Assembly: GCA_033297205.1 (NCBI GenBank)
Contig: MU859075.1
Span: 212,850 to 276,849, forward strand
DNA length: 64,000 nucleotides
Origin: Pseudoneurospora amorphoporcata
Taxonomy: Eukaryota > Ascomycota > Sordariomycetes > Sordariales > Sordariaceae
Direction of reading: 5' to 3'
Shown here: positions 32,991-44,384 of the stretch, piece after piece
Numbering within the stretch: position 1 is the first letter of the stretch
Layout of the letters: each line of letters begins with the position of its first letter
Translations under genes and position numbers: made by a program
Notes under the pieces: generated by a model
What the model was told of the DNA's origin: nothing
Seen by the model: the letters and a program-made list of their open reading frames with translations, nothing else
Database searches by the model: none

Positions 32991-35900
32991 AGAAAGAGAG
33001 AAGCCACAACAAAGAAGTCAAAAGCATATAAACCTATCTAATCTTTTTCTTTATTTCGACATGGGGCAGGGGATTCTTGGGAACTCATATACCATCAGGG
33101 CTAGCCTACTGCAGCACTGCAAGTCAGTGTAGGTAGTAGTGGTGGCCAGTGTCCAGGAAAAGGGCAAAAGGAAGGAAGGGAAACGGGAATGACTATATAC
33201 CAGTTCTAGCACAAGGGAGAGGAAAGGAAGGACGTGCGGTCAGTGGTTGGACCGTCACATGTCGTCTCAGCAGGCAGGCACATTTGTTGAAAGAATAAGC
33301 GATTTTTTTTTTCTTTCTTTTTTTTGGTTATGTTATATTATGGTACACTTTTTTCTACAACAGTATATCTCTTTTCATTTCTTGGGTTATTACATGTTCC
33401 TGGATACCTACTTTGGGGAAAGATCAATAGATTACAGGTTTGCATCTATGCACCACGGGAGTCGTTTCTTGCTCTTGTTGCTCTACTTGCCCAGTCTCGT
33501 CGGTCTTGAAGTTTCGGCTACTGGCTAAGCAGAAAGTTTTATCGTTGCTGTGAGTTGCATCACCACCACCAACCTTGATATTCGATACCCCGAGTCCGGC
33601 CCGCGAAGTCAACAACCCTTTTTTTTCCGTAGCGGCACCAGAAAGAAAACAATTGTGATCGGCGTTAAGGGGGTGGCTAGTGCCCATAACAAAACAAAAC
33701 CCCTTAACCAATATCAGCCTCACGACGAGCCGCACTTCACCTCGCCCACCTACTTGTATGGTAGTACTCTCATTCATCTTATCTCGACCCAAAGCCCAAT
33801 ACAGGCCTACCCAACCAGCGCGGCATGTACGTGAGATGCCATACAAACTGCAGCGAAGGGCACCACGGCATTTTGCATGCCATGCCCGCTTACATACATA
33901 TCTCCAGGCTGCTATCATTCGTCGATATCACACAGAATTGCGCAGCTCGCAGGATTCCGCAGGAGCCGCGCTTATTCCAGCTGGATTGAACTGGGTAGAC
34001 TATGGTAGGGCTTACGTTACCGCTTACCGGCGCTGTGGCAGAGCAAAACAAGCCCTTCAACGCGTACGTGTACGATAAGAGTTTGAGAATACTTGAAGCC
34101 GTTCGCCAACTGCTTTTTTTTCTCCGTGTTCAAGGTTGTGGTCGCACGGCTATTTATAGGTCAGACTCTCACAGTAAAGCTATTAACGTGTGCTAATGTA
34201 GTGCAATGTCGATACTAGGGAAGTCGGTATGATAACCTATGTGCCGAATCCCGTTCTGCAAGACATCATTTCTGATCTTTTTTTTCACCCTCCTTTCCCT
34301 CTCTTTTGTCTGTTGATTTTTTCTTTTTTCTTTTTTTTTTTCTTCTCGTTCAACTTCCTCGCAATGGAAAACCGACTTGCCCAACAAGGTACCTACCCAT
34401 AACTACTCGTCCGATTCATATCGGACATCTTTACTGCCGGTGTCAAAAGCGTTACTGTGTGTTAGTGCTGCAACCTCACTGGTTGGTGCAGAAGGTCAGA
34501 GATCTGAAACGCAAGACGGGGGAAACGACGGGACCCCATGATAAAAAAAAGTGTGCCGTTCGTCACAGCTTCACAGGGCTGGGCTAGTGACGGAGTACTG
34601 ACAGGTTTCGATAGGGTCGACAGGGTAGGTGTGAACCATTGAACGGGTCGTGGATTATGACCTACCAAAAGAATGAGGAATTACAAACAAAAACTGTAGA
34701 TGCCGATTGACGAATTGCCCATTTTAGGTATAGTATTTCGATCTTCAACTCTCGAAGATCCAGGTTCAGTCGTCGATGCCGTTGCCGATGCCGAGACTTC
34801 TGAAATTTAACGAGAGATCTTGCCCAGACCCCAGCTCTTTCGCTTCGAAGATTGGTAAATGATCTCGGATTGTTCGTCAGATGTCTCAGACGCGTGGCGG
34901 CCGGGCACTATTCTGGACGGGCACAATGTCTGGGCGGTAGGGAATGGAAATGTTGGTGGAAATGGACTGTGGAGGTGAATCAAGAACAAGACCAAGAATG
35001 GCGCAGTCGGGCAGCCACAGAAAGATAACTTGTTGTCTCTCTTTTGGGCGTGCGTCCGCTTTTGAGTACGCGCGGCCGTGGCTTGGACAATGGGAAAAGG
35101 TCAATGCTGTTATCCCCATGAGGTCGCTGATAAATGATGAGATCTGTGAGGCGTATCCCCGGGCCATTCAGGAAGGTAGTTAGTTACCTTGGGTTTGAAG
35201 AAAAAGGTTGTTGCCGCAGCAAAAATGATGGTTGCTGTGTTGTCCGGTCGGGCGCTCGTACAGTGCCAGGGCTGTCGTTGGAGACGCTGCTTGGCCTCAT
35301 CTTGGCTGAGGCGCTGGGCGACCAATTATAGGTCCCGTCTTCACTTGGACTTTGCAAGTCTCCCGCCTCCCTTCTTCTTTTCTTCATCGACTGGCCCCAT
35401 GTCCCTGCTGACCTGGCGTCGCTCTTCCTCCTCTTTTAGGTTGTCTTGTTCGTTCTTTCCTCTCACTGTAACACCCACCACCACCACTCAGTAGGTAATC
35501 ACCACAGTATAGCCCGGCCGCCGATTCATAACCATTTTCGCTCCGTCGCTACGTCGGCTGTCGGCGCTGATTGAAGGGCACTCCGACGGACCTTAACCTT
35601 TGCACTGCCACCATCTTTTCCAACTTTCCCATCCACACGGGCGCACCCTGGAGGCGGTTAAGGTCTTGGACATTCCCTCTTGTTTCGCCATTCATTTTCT
35701 GCATCTTGTCGACTTTTGTTTCCCGAGACTTAAACTTGTATCGTTATCATTTCCCCATCTTGGGTTCTTCCTTCCAGGTCCCCCGCCTCTCTCTCAATAC
35801 ATCGACCGCCAACAGCTTCTCTGTTAGAGGCATCCGACAAATAAGCAAACAAGCGGGCAATAACCAGAAGCGCCGAAGCATACCACGAGTATACACATGC

Positions 35901-36055
35901 TTTGGATAGTTTGTGGTTCACCATAGCATTCATTTCCACGATATCCCCGTTTCGCTCGTTTCTTGTCCATTGCAAGAATTGGTAGCCGCTTTTGCATCTT
36001 TTCGATGGACTACGGGCGGTGCGTATAGAAGAACACCGTCTTTTAGAGCTGAAGT
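32991..36055. other. 3-kb intergenic region between acetyl-CoA synthetase and ADAM genes
   Basis: No supported gene. It holds the 3' flank of acetyl-CoA synthetase and, from about 35.3 kb, a CT-rich leader typical of a fungal promoter and 5' UTR for the ADAM gene. Poly-T tracts lie near 33305 and 34315-34345. Confidence 0.5.
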
Positions 36056-38601
36056 ATGTTTGTTTCCAAGGCCTTCGCGGCCGTATTTGCTGCCGTTGGC
36101 CTGCTTGTCCAGTCTACTACAGGTATGTTCATCATCCTCATTTCGTCGCCTAAATATCATCCGGTTAACATGGCCGGCCTGAAGCACATTCGACGGAGAG
36201 ATTACCTCTATCATACATTAGCCGTGTCGACGATGCCGTGATCAACACACCCTCGCATAGGGTACACTCCCAGTCAGCCTTCGACCTCAGCTTTTATCTC
36301 CACGATCGCCAGCAAAAGATTCGCTTCGCTCTAGAACCGAACCACGACATCCTTCCCGACGATGCGACAATACATATCCTTGGTCCCGATGGCAAGGTCA
36401 AGAGGGTCGAGCCTATCGCCAGGGACGAGCACAAGGTTTTCAGGGGCACCACGTTTGTTCAAAGGGAAGGGATGGCGGACGCAGACTGGAGGCAGGCGGG
36501 ATGGGCACGAGTCTACGTTACACGGGATGGGGACCGACCGATTTTCCAAGGATCCTTCAGGGTAAACGGAGTCGACCATCACATCCAGACGGACACCAAC
36601 TACAGGCAAACGATGATTCCAGGCGACCCGGAGATGGAGGCGGCGGAGGAAGAATACATGGTCGTCTGGCGGGATTCCGACATTATGAAGCCGGCACATA
36701 TCGACCTGAAGCGCGACCTTGCGAGCATGAGCTCTTGCGCCTCCAACGACCTTGACTGGAACAACGACAAGAGCAACGGGGTCCTGCGGTGGACCGAGGA
36801 GGTATTCGAGCATCAGAGCCGCTGGGCTGTCAGTCCGAGGGCCCTTTTTGGACGACAGATGGATCCAACCCAAGGTGGCAATGGTGCCGGTGTTAATCTG
36901 CTGAATAGCATCGGTTCCACGGCCGGTTGCCCGACTTCAAAAAAGGTTGCCCTGATTGGCATTGCTACCGACTGCACCTACACGGAGAAATTCAACTCGA
37001 CCGAATCGCTAAGGCAAAATGTTATCGACATGGTTAACAAGGCTTCTCAACTTTTTGAGAGCTCCTTTAGCATCTCTCTAGGTATCCGCAACTTGACCAT
37101 CAGCGATAAGGAGTGCCCGGCCACGCCTCCCGAAAGTGCGCCCTTCAACATGCCGTGCAGCAGCGGTGCCACCATTACCGATCGTTTGGTGAAGTTCTCC
37201 GGTTGGAGAGGCAAGTCCAACGATAACAACGCCTACTGGACTTTGCTGTCAACCTGCAATACTGGTTCTGCTGTTGGTCTTGCCTGGCTCGGTCAGGTCT
37301 GCCAGGTAGGCGCTACGAACAGCCAGGACAATGAAACCGTCGCGGGCGCAAACGTCGTCGTCAAAACCTCCACCGAATGGCAGGTCTTTGCCCACGAGTC
37401 GGGCCATACCTTTGGTGCGGTCCACGACTGCCTCTCGAACACATGCGCAAGCGGCGACGCCGGAGAAAACAAGTGTTGCCCCCTTTCCACCACCACCTGC
37501 GATGCCAACGCCCAGTTCATCATGAACCCGTCCACAGACAGCCGTATCACGTCCTTCTCGGCCTGCAGTATTGGTAACGTATGCAGCTTCCTGGGCAGAA
37601 ACCCCAACAGGATGAGCTGCCTTTCCAACAACAAGGACGTCGTCACCATCAGCGGCCAGCAATGCGGAAACGGTATCGTTGAAGCTGGCGAGGAGTGTGA
37701 CTGTGGTGGCGAAGAAGGATGCGGAAACAACCCGTGCTGCGATGCCAAGACGTGCAAGTTTACTACGAACAGCATTTGCGACCCAGTAAACGAAGAGTGC
37801 TGCACCGATAAGTGCCAGTTCGCCGGTGCCGAGACCATCTGCCGCGCCAGCACTGGTCCTTGCGATCCGGAAGAGAAGTGCTCCGGAACGGGCGCCTCCT
37901 GCCCGGCCGACAAGACCGCCGACGACGGCACCTCATGCGGTGACTCGCTCACATGTGCATCAGGCCAATGCACTTCGCGCGATCAGCAGTGCAAGACGTT
38001 CATGGCGAACGAGGACACGCACAACAAAACAAGCTCGTGTTCCAAGGACGGCTGCATGCTCGCATGTGAGGGTCCGATGTTCGGAGACGATCGATGCTAC
38101 ACCCTCCCACAGTACTTCCTGGATGGCACCCCTTGCGAGGGTGGCGGCAAGTGCTCCAACGGCATCTGCGAGGGCGCCAAGCTCAGCAACCAGATCCTCG
38201 ACTGGTTCAAGAACAACAAGAACATCGCCATCCCCGTCGGCTGCGTCATTGCTGGTCTTGTTCTCATCGCCTTCATCAGCTGCTGCTGCAGCTGTTGTCG
38301 GCGCGCGAGGTCGAGGTCGAGGAGAGCACCCCAGAGGATGGTGCCGCCGCCGGATATGGGTCTGCGTCCTGCGGGGTGGAACTGGGGCGGCGGTAGGCAC
38401 GGCGGGCATGTTCCGTTGCCATCGCAATCGGGACCGCTACCGCCGCAATCGTACCAAGGGCCACCGCCGCCATATCAGGGGGGACCGCCGCAGCCTCCGA
38501 TGGGGCAGCCTATGGGTCAGGGTCAGTTCCCGGGCCAAGGAGGGGATGGGAGGTATGAGCCGTTTAGAGAACAGCAGAGGGGGTATGCTAGGTATGCTTG
38601 A
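36056..38601 (+). CDS. ADAM-type metalloprotease with disintegrin domain (827 aa)
   Basis: Two exons, 36056-36122 and 36185-38601, are separated by a 62-nt intron in the first 25 codons, so neither frame alone shows the full protein. Exon 1 encodes a signal peptide (MFVSKAFAAVFAAVGLL). A prodomain follows to about residue 270. The reprolysin domain has the zinc site HESGHTFGAVHD near residue 425. A Cys-rich disintegrin domain (about 515-615; CGNGIVEAGEECDCG) and a further Cys-rich part come next. The single membrane span is near 702-724 (VGCVIAGLVLIAFISCCC), and the cytosolic tail is Pro/Gly/Gln-rich. It should be a type I surface protease, like Aspergillus ADM-A/ADM-B, which sheds or trims surface and secreted proteins. 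The substrate is unknown. Start and intron were chosen because together they give the expected N-terminus. Confidence 0.95.
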
Positions 38602-39663
38602 ACGCTGCCGTGCGTGCGTGTGTGTGTAAATTGAGCTGTTTGTATATGAGCGAGCGTCTGCGGCGTTTGTATATTGATGATAAATGATGAATTTCCTCTG
38701 TTTCTGTATTTTCCAATAGATCAACTTGTGTCTTACGGGCTGGAACTTGGTGCCTGCTTCTTTTCTCAATGAAGGAGCTCAAGGGTATAAGAGAGAAAGT
38801 GACAGGTAAGAATGAGCAGGTCATGAAAGAGGAAGGCATGCTGAACGCTGGTGTATGTGTTAGCTTAGTACTTCTATCTATACCTATCGCAGACAGTCCG
38901 GAGAGTCTCGAGCTAACAGACTTCTCAGGGGGTGCATCATACGGCAGGTTCTAGCAATTTTCTGTGTTTGGAGGACGGACTGTGGGCTTTCACCGTCTTA
39001 TTCTCTTCAACTTGCAACCAGCTACATTTTCACAATTTCGGTTTGTTCGCCTTGTCTTTGCTTGTAACTTCATCTATGGCATAACATGCCCGAAGGAAAC
39101 CCTTCTTCCTCCACTTACAACCCCCTCTTCGGGTTCCTCAGCCCCCCTCTCGGGATACGATCTAATAGGAGCGAACCAGCATGTCCGACATACGTGCACC
39201 TAGCGCGAGATGATGGTAGGATTGCGCGCATCATCTATATTAATCCGAGCTACTCCCGCCAGAAAAGACCTATCGGGCGAGACATCGTCAGCCTCAAACC
39301 GCCGCTCTGATGCGGCGGCTGAGGCAGCAGCGTGCCATTCAGTTTTCCCACATATGGCTGGGGCGACAACTGTAAGGTCTCACTGCATTAGTTCGTGATG
39401 GCTGAATGGCTTATGCGATCGTCCCTTCGGACTCCTCCATGGCAAGGAAATTTGCTTCTCCCTTTCAAGATGATCGAACTTCCAAGTTCACCAGAAAGAC
39501 GGGAGGACGGAAGGCATGCGCTGAATTTGGCCATTACCTGGCGTGACGAAATCGACCACATAATTTACTGGTTATTACGAATATCTCGATACATATCAAC
39601 AATCTTCACCGTTTTTTTTTTTTTTTAGTCCAGGACTTCAAGAACGAGATTTCACGGCTTGCA
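38602..39663. other. Intergenic region with possible 5' exons of the DUF3176 gene
   Basis: It contains the ADAM 3' flank. A T16 tract followed by TAG at 39628 looks like a strong splice acceptor, after which a frame reading QDFKNEISRLA leads straight into the DUF3176 start. Frames at 39086-39310 and 39210-39398 (SGETSSASNRRSDAAAEAA) are candidate upstream exons, but I could not join them in phase. Confidence 0.4.
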
Positions 39664-41791
39664 ATGGGCGGCAATTGGGGCTGGGAAATGGCGGCGGTGC
39701 TTCTGAGCTGTTGCTCGCTCGCCGCAACCATCGTCGTCCTGAAGCTCTATGACGGCATCAACGTGGATTCCTGGAAGTTCTACCTCTCCTTGAGCACGAC
39801 CATATCGATCTTCTCCCAAGTCTCGCGCACCTCACTGGCCTTTGCCCTAACCTCATGCATCGGGCAGGCCAAATGGAATTGGTTCTCAAGGAAGGAAGAC
39901 CGCCTGGCTAGGTTTAATCAGTTTGATGCGGCGAGCAGAGGCCCCCTTGGGAGTTTGACTTTGTTGTGCAAGTTTGGCTTTAGGTAACTTTTGAACCAGT
40001 ATATCTCTCAAAAAACCATCACTAACAAACAATATCAGTCACTGGGTAGCATTGGGTGCGCTGACCACCATAGCATTGCTCGCTTACGATCCTATTCTCC
40101 AAGCAATGGTTTCCCGCTCAGGTGGCAATGAACCCGTGACCGACACGGCAATGGGGTTATCTCGAACATCACGCTTGCCCATCGCAGAAGGAGCGGCGCT
40201 TGGGACACTAACCACGGCGGGCAGCGTGTTTCTGACCAGCTCTAACGGCTCGAGGGGGAACAACATCTGGGTCAAGGAGTACGAGATACAAGTCGAAGAG
40301 GGCTGGAGCCTCGCCGTGTTCGAGGGGTTTTCCCACAAATATGACGGAAACCAGAAGGTATATGCACCCACCTCGTTCACTTGCGCGTCCGCAAATTGCA
40401 CCTACGAGATATTCGACTCCCTGGCCGTGTGCAGCGAGTGTCGCGATGTCTCGGAACATATCACCAGCGAACCTTACTCGGATTTTACCGGTGAGCAGCT
40501 CAAGTACGTTTTGGGGAGGCAGAAACTAGGTGAATCGGCGGTCACGCTGAGGAATCTGAAGGGCAAGCTGGTGTGGGCGGAGGGTTTCCCCAGTTTGGAT
40601 GATTCGTTCATGCACACCGGCGGGAAAGTGATCGCCGACCGACGGGAAAGCTTTCATTTTCGCGACGCCTTCACCACGTTCATCGTCTTTCAGATCCTCA
40701 AAGCCCCGAGGAAGTACACATCACAGCAATCGGCCTGGGAAGATGAGCCGCCAGAGGCTTGGGAGTGTGGCTTCTCCTTCTGCATCAACCGGTACAACTC
40801 GACGGTTCAGGACGGTATTCTGTACGAGACGGTCCTCAGCTCAGCCAAGCAGGCATTACCGGGGTCCATGAGAGCAGTACCTCACCGACACGACGGCAAC
40901 ATGAGAAACATCACCGACGGCACGGCTCAATGGAACTTCTGGAGCTACCCGCGGAACTACACCCTCTACAGCCCCCTTGGAGACGAAGCCGTAAACCTAT
41001 CAAACTGGGACCAATCCAAACTCTGGGACTACGAACGCAACGCTCTCGAGCTGCAAATCCCCAATGACTGGCCAAAACTCACCTACGCAGATAACAACAA
41101 CTCCAGCAACTCCAGCACCCATCGCGCACAGCCTGAAGAACTGGACTCCCCGAGAACTCTTCCCATCACAGCGCAGACCGTCCGCTCAACAATCTACTGG
41201 TTCCTCCAGCAATACCCCATGTTCGGCGAAATGACCCCGCGCCTCGCCTACAGCGGCGCCATAGCCACTGGTGACAACGACGTCGTCAGCAAGTCCATAG
41301 CCAAGTCGACCAACGTCACCGAGACGTTCGAGAACGCAGCCAAGCGGATGACAGCCTTCATGCGCGAGCTGCCGCAGACGGTCGATTACGAACAGGTCTA
41401 TGCCAACGGCCAGGCCTTTGTGTGGGTGCAGCACATTCGCATACGCTGGCCGTTTGTCGCGTTTCCTGTTGCTGTCGCGGTCGCTGGGTTGATGTTCGTC
41501 CTGCTGACGATGTGGGAGACTAAGAGGCTTGGACTTCGGGTTTGGAAGGAGGGGGCCTTGCCTGTGCTTATTCATGGTCTTGATGGATCGACGCGGACGA
41601 AGCTCCGGAATGCCGACAGCGTTGGAGTGGCGGATAAGGTTTCGAGACAGACACTCGTCACTTTGAGCAGGGATTCCGCTGATGGAAGTTTTGAGTTGAA
41701 GGAGTCGAAGGAGTCGGCTTCGTCTACCAGCGCATTGTTGGATACCTTTGATGATGCTTCTTCGAGCGACAGGCTCACGAACAGAAATTGA
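39664..41791 (+). CDS. DUF3176-family fungal membrane protein
   Basis: Exons 39664-39983 and 40039-41791 join across a 55-nt intron with a CACTAACA branch site, giving 690 aa from this ATG. The N-terminal part carries the DUF3176 pattern: a first span WEMAAVLLSCCSLAATIVVL, then LKLYDG, a second hydrophobic run, QAKWNWF, FDAASRGPLG, and a third span WVALGALTTIALLAYDP after the intron. A large extracellular-type domain follows with many N-glycosylation sequons and paired cysteines (CASANCTYEIFDSLAVCSEC). The last span lies near the C-terminus (FVAFPVAVAVAGLMFVLL), ahead of a Ser-rich cytosolic tail. The family is fungal, often multi-copy, and of unknown function. The true start may lie in an upstream exon, because coding-like sequence continues before this ATG to a TTTTTTAG acceptor. 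Confidence 0.87.
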
Positions 41792-41971
41792 GATGGGCGG
41801 GATGGGATCTGATTTTGATACATCCGGGTGGTGTGGGTGGCACCTCGACAAAGCACGCGGGCGTGACCGGCAAAATCAAACAAAAAGGGAGCAAACTTCT
41901 TTTGTTTTCAATGTAGGCTGATTCATTCATCATGACGAAGCAAAAATCGGAAAAGAAAAATGCAAAAAGAA

Positions 41972-42090
41972 ACATACAACACCAGGGATTCGCTGGTCGT
42001 CACCGACCCAACTACTAGTCTGGCCCTCACTGGCTTATCTATGGGAGAGCGGACGGGATCCCGAGTTTTCCAGTGGGTATGGTCGTATGT
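41972..42090 (-). rRNA. 5S ribosomal RNA, dispersed copy 4
   Basis: This is the exact reverse complement of the copy at 6298-6416, 119 nt. It converges on the DUF3176 gene, whose stop lies 180 bp away. The terminator is a T-rich run (TTCTTTTT) immediately after the gene on the minus strand. Confidence 0.97.
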
Positions 42091-42601
42091 GCATATTATG
42101 CGTACACAAACCACTTATAAAGGACGTGTTATGTTATGTCATGTCATGCCTTGACACCATAAGAGAGAGAAGTAGACTGCTTAGGTAGGTGTGGTCGCTG
42201 TTCAAAAGCCAAGACGTAACGGTTGATTGATTGATCATCTATTTGGCTCGGTCAATTCTTCTTCTTCTTCTTCTTCTAACTTGATGCTAGGTGGTTGAGT
42301 AACAAGTATTATGTGCTTCTTATGACAGTTCCAAACACTTCTGTAGTTCTGTTTGTATACCTCTCTCTGCCAGTCAGTCTGTCATGCCCTAATGTCAATA
42401 TCCCTTTACTGACTGATGCTATCCTCTCCTCTCCTTCCATCTTTATATATCTCTGTCGCTTGAACCTTTTTTTTGTTTGTTTTAGCTCCTTTCTTTATCC
42501 ATTCAAATTCATTCCCCCGATCATGTCCCCATTATCCTCTTCCCTCCATTTCCTTTCCTCCCAAAGTGCAGGCCCAACCCAATCCCGTCAATGCTCCCCC
42601 T
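42091..42601. other. Intergenic, with (CTT)n microsatellite
   Basis: It contains the 5S copy 4 promoter and a (TTC)n run at about 42258-42278. The rest is pyrimidine-rich, and it is probably the 3' flank of the small minus-strand gene that ends at 42602. Confidence 0.5.
42114..42121 (-). promoter_or_regulatory. TATA-like box of 5S gene copy 4
   Basis: TTTATAAG on the minus strand, at -31 to -24 of the 5S start at 42090, matching the spacing of the other copies. Confidence 0.7.
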
Positions 42602-42920
42602 TTAATTGTCCGGTTCCATCATAGCGCTCAACCATTCAAAAACGCCTTCAACCGTCCAGTCTTGTGGTGGTGGCGGCGGCTGCTGCGCAGCAGATGATGG
42701 CCCTGCTGTTGCCGTTCCCGATTGCTGCTGCTGCTGAGGTTGTTGCTGGCGATTCTGAATCTGTTAAAATTCACAAATCACTAAACAGAGGAATTGAATC
42801 AAATGGATCGATGAAGTCCGCTAACTTGACCAGAGTTTCGAAGCGGGATGATTGCTGGTTCTGTTCGAGTTGTAGGAGATGTTTTGGTGTTTCTTCCTTC
42901 TTGTTGACTTGACTTGCCAT
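42602..42920 (-). CDS. Small Gln/Pro-rich hypothetical protein (82 aa)
   Basis: Two minus-strand exons, 42920-42831 and 42760-42602, with a 70-nt intron. The product starts MASQVNKKEETPKHLLQLEQ. It continues through a Gln-rich stretch and PPPPP to a conserved-looking end, WTVEGVFEWLSAMMEPDN. The donor is GTCAAG rather than GTRAGT, which is unusual. The in-phase join and the clean acceptor TTTTAACAG favour it. Without the splice the first frame runs only a few codons into a stop. I do not know the function. The helix at the end plus a poly-Gln linker resembles small subunits of transcription complexes, but this is only an impression. Confidence 0.55.
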
Positions 42921-43243
42921 TGTGTTCTTGATGCTAGAAAGGATACTTTATGGACTTCCACTTTTGTTTCTGGGAGCCTAGCCTAGGATGGGGTGGGTGA
43001 TGGGGAAGATGGTAGGTTGTAAATATATGTCGCAGAGGAAAGTCCGGGTGCCTGGTGCTTGATATAGCTTCAGTCATCGACTGAGGAGAGAAAGAGTGTT
43101 CATGTATTGCGTGACATGGCTTGTCATAGTCCGTCCAGCTGCGTCCAAATTTCCAAGGGCAAATGAAGGTAGACAAGAGAAATGTTGCGTCAGATGATGG
43201 TCTCTTTTGACGATGTTGCATTAACCATATTAAGTCATCCAAA
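42921..43243. other. Intergenic between two minus-strand small genes
   Basis: 323 bp that serves as the promoter of the 82-aa gene and the 3' flank of the 227-aa gene. No other feature is seen. Confidence 0.5.
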
Positions 43244-44384
43244 TCATACTCTGGGATTGTACCCTGACCCAGCCTGGTGATGAGCCTGGTACAGGCGCGA
43301 CGATGAACCACTGCTTACAGATGACGAGCCCTGGGTCGCTTTCTTCCGCGGTGCGTTGTCGTAGCCGCAAAGCATGAGCATGAAGTGATGGCGAGAGCCG
43401 GCAATGGTCTGTTAAATGTAGGATGGTCAGCGTCTTCAGGTCTTCGATGAAGAAAGAAGAGAATCGAGGAGAACGCGGACGTACCATGCCACTGGCCTCA
43501 GCATGGGTAATCAACAATTCGGGGTCGTTGAGAAACAGGGAGGCTTTGCGGCGCTTCTCGAGGGTGTCGTAGTCAACGTGGCGATTGGAGTTAGACGACA
43601 TGCTGGAGATGGCTTTGGCGTTGCCGGAGATTTCGACTCTGTTGATAGATGGTGATGTTAGCCTTTGTTGGTGCTGATCGGTGTGTTCCTTTGCTTCTCC
43701 CTTGTCTTGCTGAAGTCTTGTCCTTGTCCGTGCTTTCTTTCCAAGTGTTGCACACGCCTGCCTTGAATGTCATCTTCATATCCCTAATCTGCAGGTCCCC
43801 CTTCTTCTCTGATGCAAGGCACCCTCCGCCTGCAACTGCTCGCCCTGCAAGTCCCCTCTTCGCCCGCTTCTCTCCTACCTTCCATTCGTCCGCCATTGTT
43901 CTTCTTCAACACCATCAACCCCATCCCATCCCATATCATTGACCACCCAACTAAATCCCAACTTCACCCCCAACCCACAAACAATAATACTTGACCAAAA
44001 GGAAAAGGAAAATACTTACTTCCTCCTCACATTATTCCTCTCACCCCACGACAACCCACCTGCACCACCTCTCCCTGTCATCCCCCTTCCCATTCCCCTC
44101 CCACCAGCACCTACACCTCCATTTCTCCCTGCGAACCCCGACCCCGCCCCGCCCAAAGCCAACCTCTCACCACCCTCAAAATCACTTTCTTCATCAGACC
44201 TTTCAGCATACGGATCTTTCCCTCTGGCTTGCTTGTCGCGCATTTCCGAAGTGAACCCGACATTGGTGGTGCTACTGCTGCTAGTGGTGGTGGTTGTTGG
44301 GAGGTTATTGAGGTTGTATGTGCTGTTATTGCGGGAGGTGTTGTGGGAGGTGGTGGTTGAGGCAAAGGGTGAGTGGGTATCCAT
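43244..44384 (-). CDS. Conserved hypothetical fungal protein with RG-rich segment (227 aa)
   Basis: Three minus-strand exons: 44384-44020, 43638-43485 and 43408-43244. Introns of 381 and 76 nt have GTAAGT and GTACGT donors; branch sites GGCTAACAT and GCTGACC are visible. All joins are in phase. The N-terminus is Ser/Thr/Asn-rich and disordered. An acidic patch (YAERSDEESDFEGG) and a Gly/Arg-rich run with RG repeats follow. After the first intron comes a compact helical part: VEISGNAKAISSM, then DYDTLEKRRKASLFLNDPELLI, HAEASGMTIAGSRHHFMLML. That compact part looks like the conserved core. The RG repeats suggest RNA or protein contacts, but this is inference. I do not recognise a named family. 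Confidence 0.65.

Noticed and set aside
31190..33007. 605-codon minus-strand frame antisense to acetyl-CoA synthetase
   Set aside because: It mirrors the strongly biased codons of the true gene (third-position C/G), has no family motif, and overlaps all catalytic motifs of the plus-strand product.
34364..34390. ATG with a following GTACCT donor after a long pyrimidine tract, as if a first exon
   Set aside because: No downstream coding frame could be joined to it.
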